Of a stretch of 6,543 nt of DNA, positions 6,153-6,543 are shown piece by piece. The notes beneath the pieces were generated by a model. The model had not been told where the DNA came from. It saw only the letters and a program-made list of their open reading frames with translations, and did not search any database. The translations under genes were made by a program, and so were the position numbers. The first letter of the stretch is position 1, and every line of letters starts with the position of its first letter. The stretch covers positions 1 to 6,543 of the forward strand of contig NZ_CALCDX010000131.1 in assembly GCF_937900395.1 (NCBI RefSeq). Reading direction: 5' to 3'. The DNA is from an uncultured Caulobacter sp. GTDB taxonomy: Bacteria > Pseudomonadota > Alphaproteobacteria > Caulobacterales > Caulobacteraceae.

Positions 6153-6543
6153 ACGGCTCGTCTCTTCCTGGCCGCGCTGGCGGCGTCCCTGGCGACCGCC
6201 GCGAGCGCGGCGGAGGTCTCGTATGTCCGCGTCGGCCGGCTGATCGACCCGCAGTCCGGCGGGGTGGCGAGCGACCGTCTGATCCGTATCGAGGATGGCA
6301 GGATCACCGCCGTCACCGCCTGGACAAGCGATCCGACCGATGGGCCGCTGGTCGACTGGAGCGAGATGACGGTCCTGCCCGGCCTGATCGACATGCACAC
6401 CCACCTGGTCGACGACGAGCAGAGCGAGAACATCGCCCAACCCCTGCTGCGCAGCGCCGCTCAGCAGGCCTATGTCGGCGCGGTCCATGCCCGGGCGACC
6501 CTGATGGCGGGCTTCACCAGCGTGCGCGACGTGGGCAGTTGGC
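6150..6543 (+). CDS. Secreted amidohydrolase, COG1228 type, 3' truncated by window edge
   Basis: Only the first 131 residues are present; the family is usually about 400-430 residues long. Residues 1-20 or 1-21 are a Sec signal peptide (short basic start, Leu/Ala core, Ala-Ser-Ala-Ala cleavage region), so the enzyme should act in the periplasm. The N-terminal beta-sandwich follows (V28-GRLIDP, then RIEDGRITAV), leading into VLPGLIDMHTHL. H83 and H85 there are the first two metal ligands of the amidohydrolase superfamily. GFTSVRDVGS (121-130) is the next conserved block of the imidazolonepropionase-like/prolidase subgroup. Characterised members with this layout include Caulobacter carboxypeptidases that cleave dipeptides ending in Arg or Lys (Cc2672, from memory) and prolidases. 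Coupling to an amino acid transporter supports a peptidase role over imidazolonepropionase, which is cytoplasmic. The later metal ligands and specificity residues lie outside the window. Confidence 0.88.
   Translation, partial: MTARLFLAALAASLATAASAAEVSYVRVGRLIDPQSGGVASDRLIRIEDGRITAVTAWTSDPTDGPLVDWSEMTVLPGLIDMHTHLVDDEQSENIAQPLLRSAAQQAYVGAVHARATLMAGFTSVRDVGSW

Overview
The window is high-GC DNA in which the coding regions strongly prefer G or C at the third codon position. It carries a long TonB-dependent receptor of the type expanded in oligotrophic Alphaproteobacteria, palindromic intergenic repeats, and an amidohydrolase of a type known from Caulobacter. Together these suggest Caulobacterales (Caulobacter or a close relative such as Phenylobacterium). 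This assignment rests on recognition of protein and repeat style, not on a database search. All four genes read on the + strand.

Layout. Positions 1-62 hold a double-hairpin, REP-like repeat whose last arm supplies the ribosome binding site of the first gene. Positions 63-2117 encode a cytoplasmic TPR protein fused to a PAPS-type sulfotransferase domain. After a 132-base gap with no visible terminator, 2250-4619 encodes a complete TonB-dependent outer-membrane receptor with signal peptide, TonB box, plug and barrel. It is closed by a clear intrinsic terminator at 4638-4667. The spacer 4620-4830 also carries two near-identical REP elements in inverted orientation (REPIN/BIME-like). Positions 4831-6150 encode a 12-TM APC-family amino acid transporter that keeps most of the recognisable substrate-pocket residues of AdiC. 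Its stop codon overlaps the start of a secreted metal-dependent amidohydrolase (COG1228 type) at 6150, which runs off the right edge.

Functional reading. There are two likely transcription units. The first pairs a TPR-sulfotransferase with a TonB receptor; whether the enzyme acts on the receptor, on its ligand, or on something else cannot be decided here. The second couples a periplasmic peptidase-like amidohydrolase to an inner-membrane amino acid transporter, which fits release and uptake of amino acids, possibly basic ones, from peptides. The most interesting points are the sulfotransferase-receptor pairing with an acidic, tyrosine-rich receptor segment, the AdiC-like permease coupled to a peptidase, and two genes whose translation starts sit directly behind palindromic repeats. 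I saw no tRNA, rRNA, CRISPR array, insertion sequence or prophage signature.
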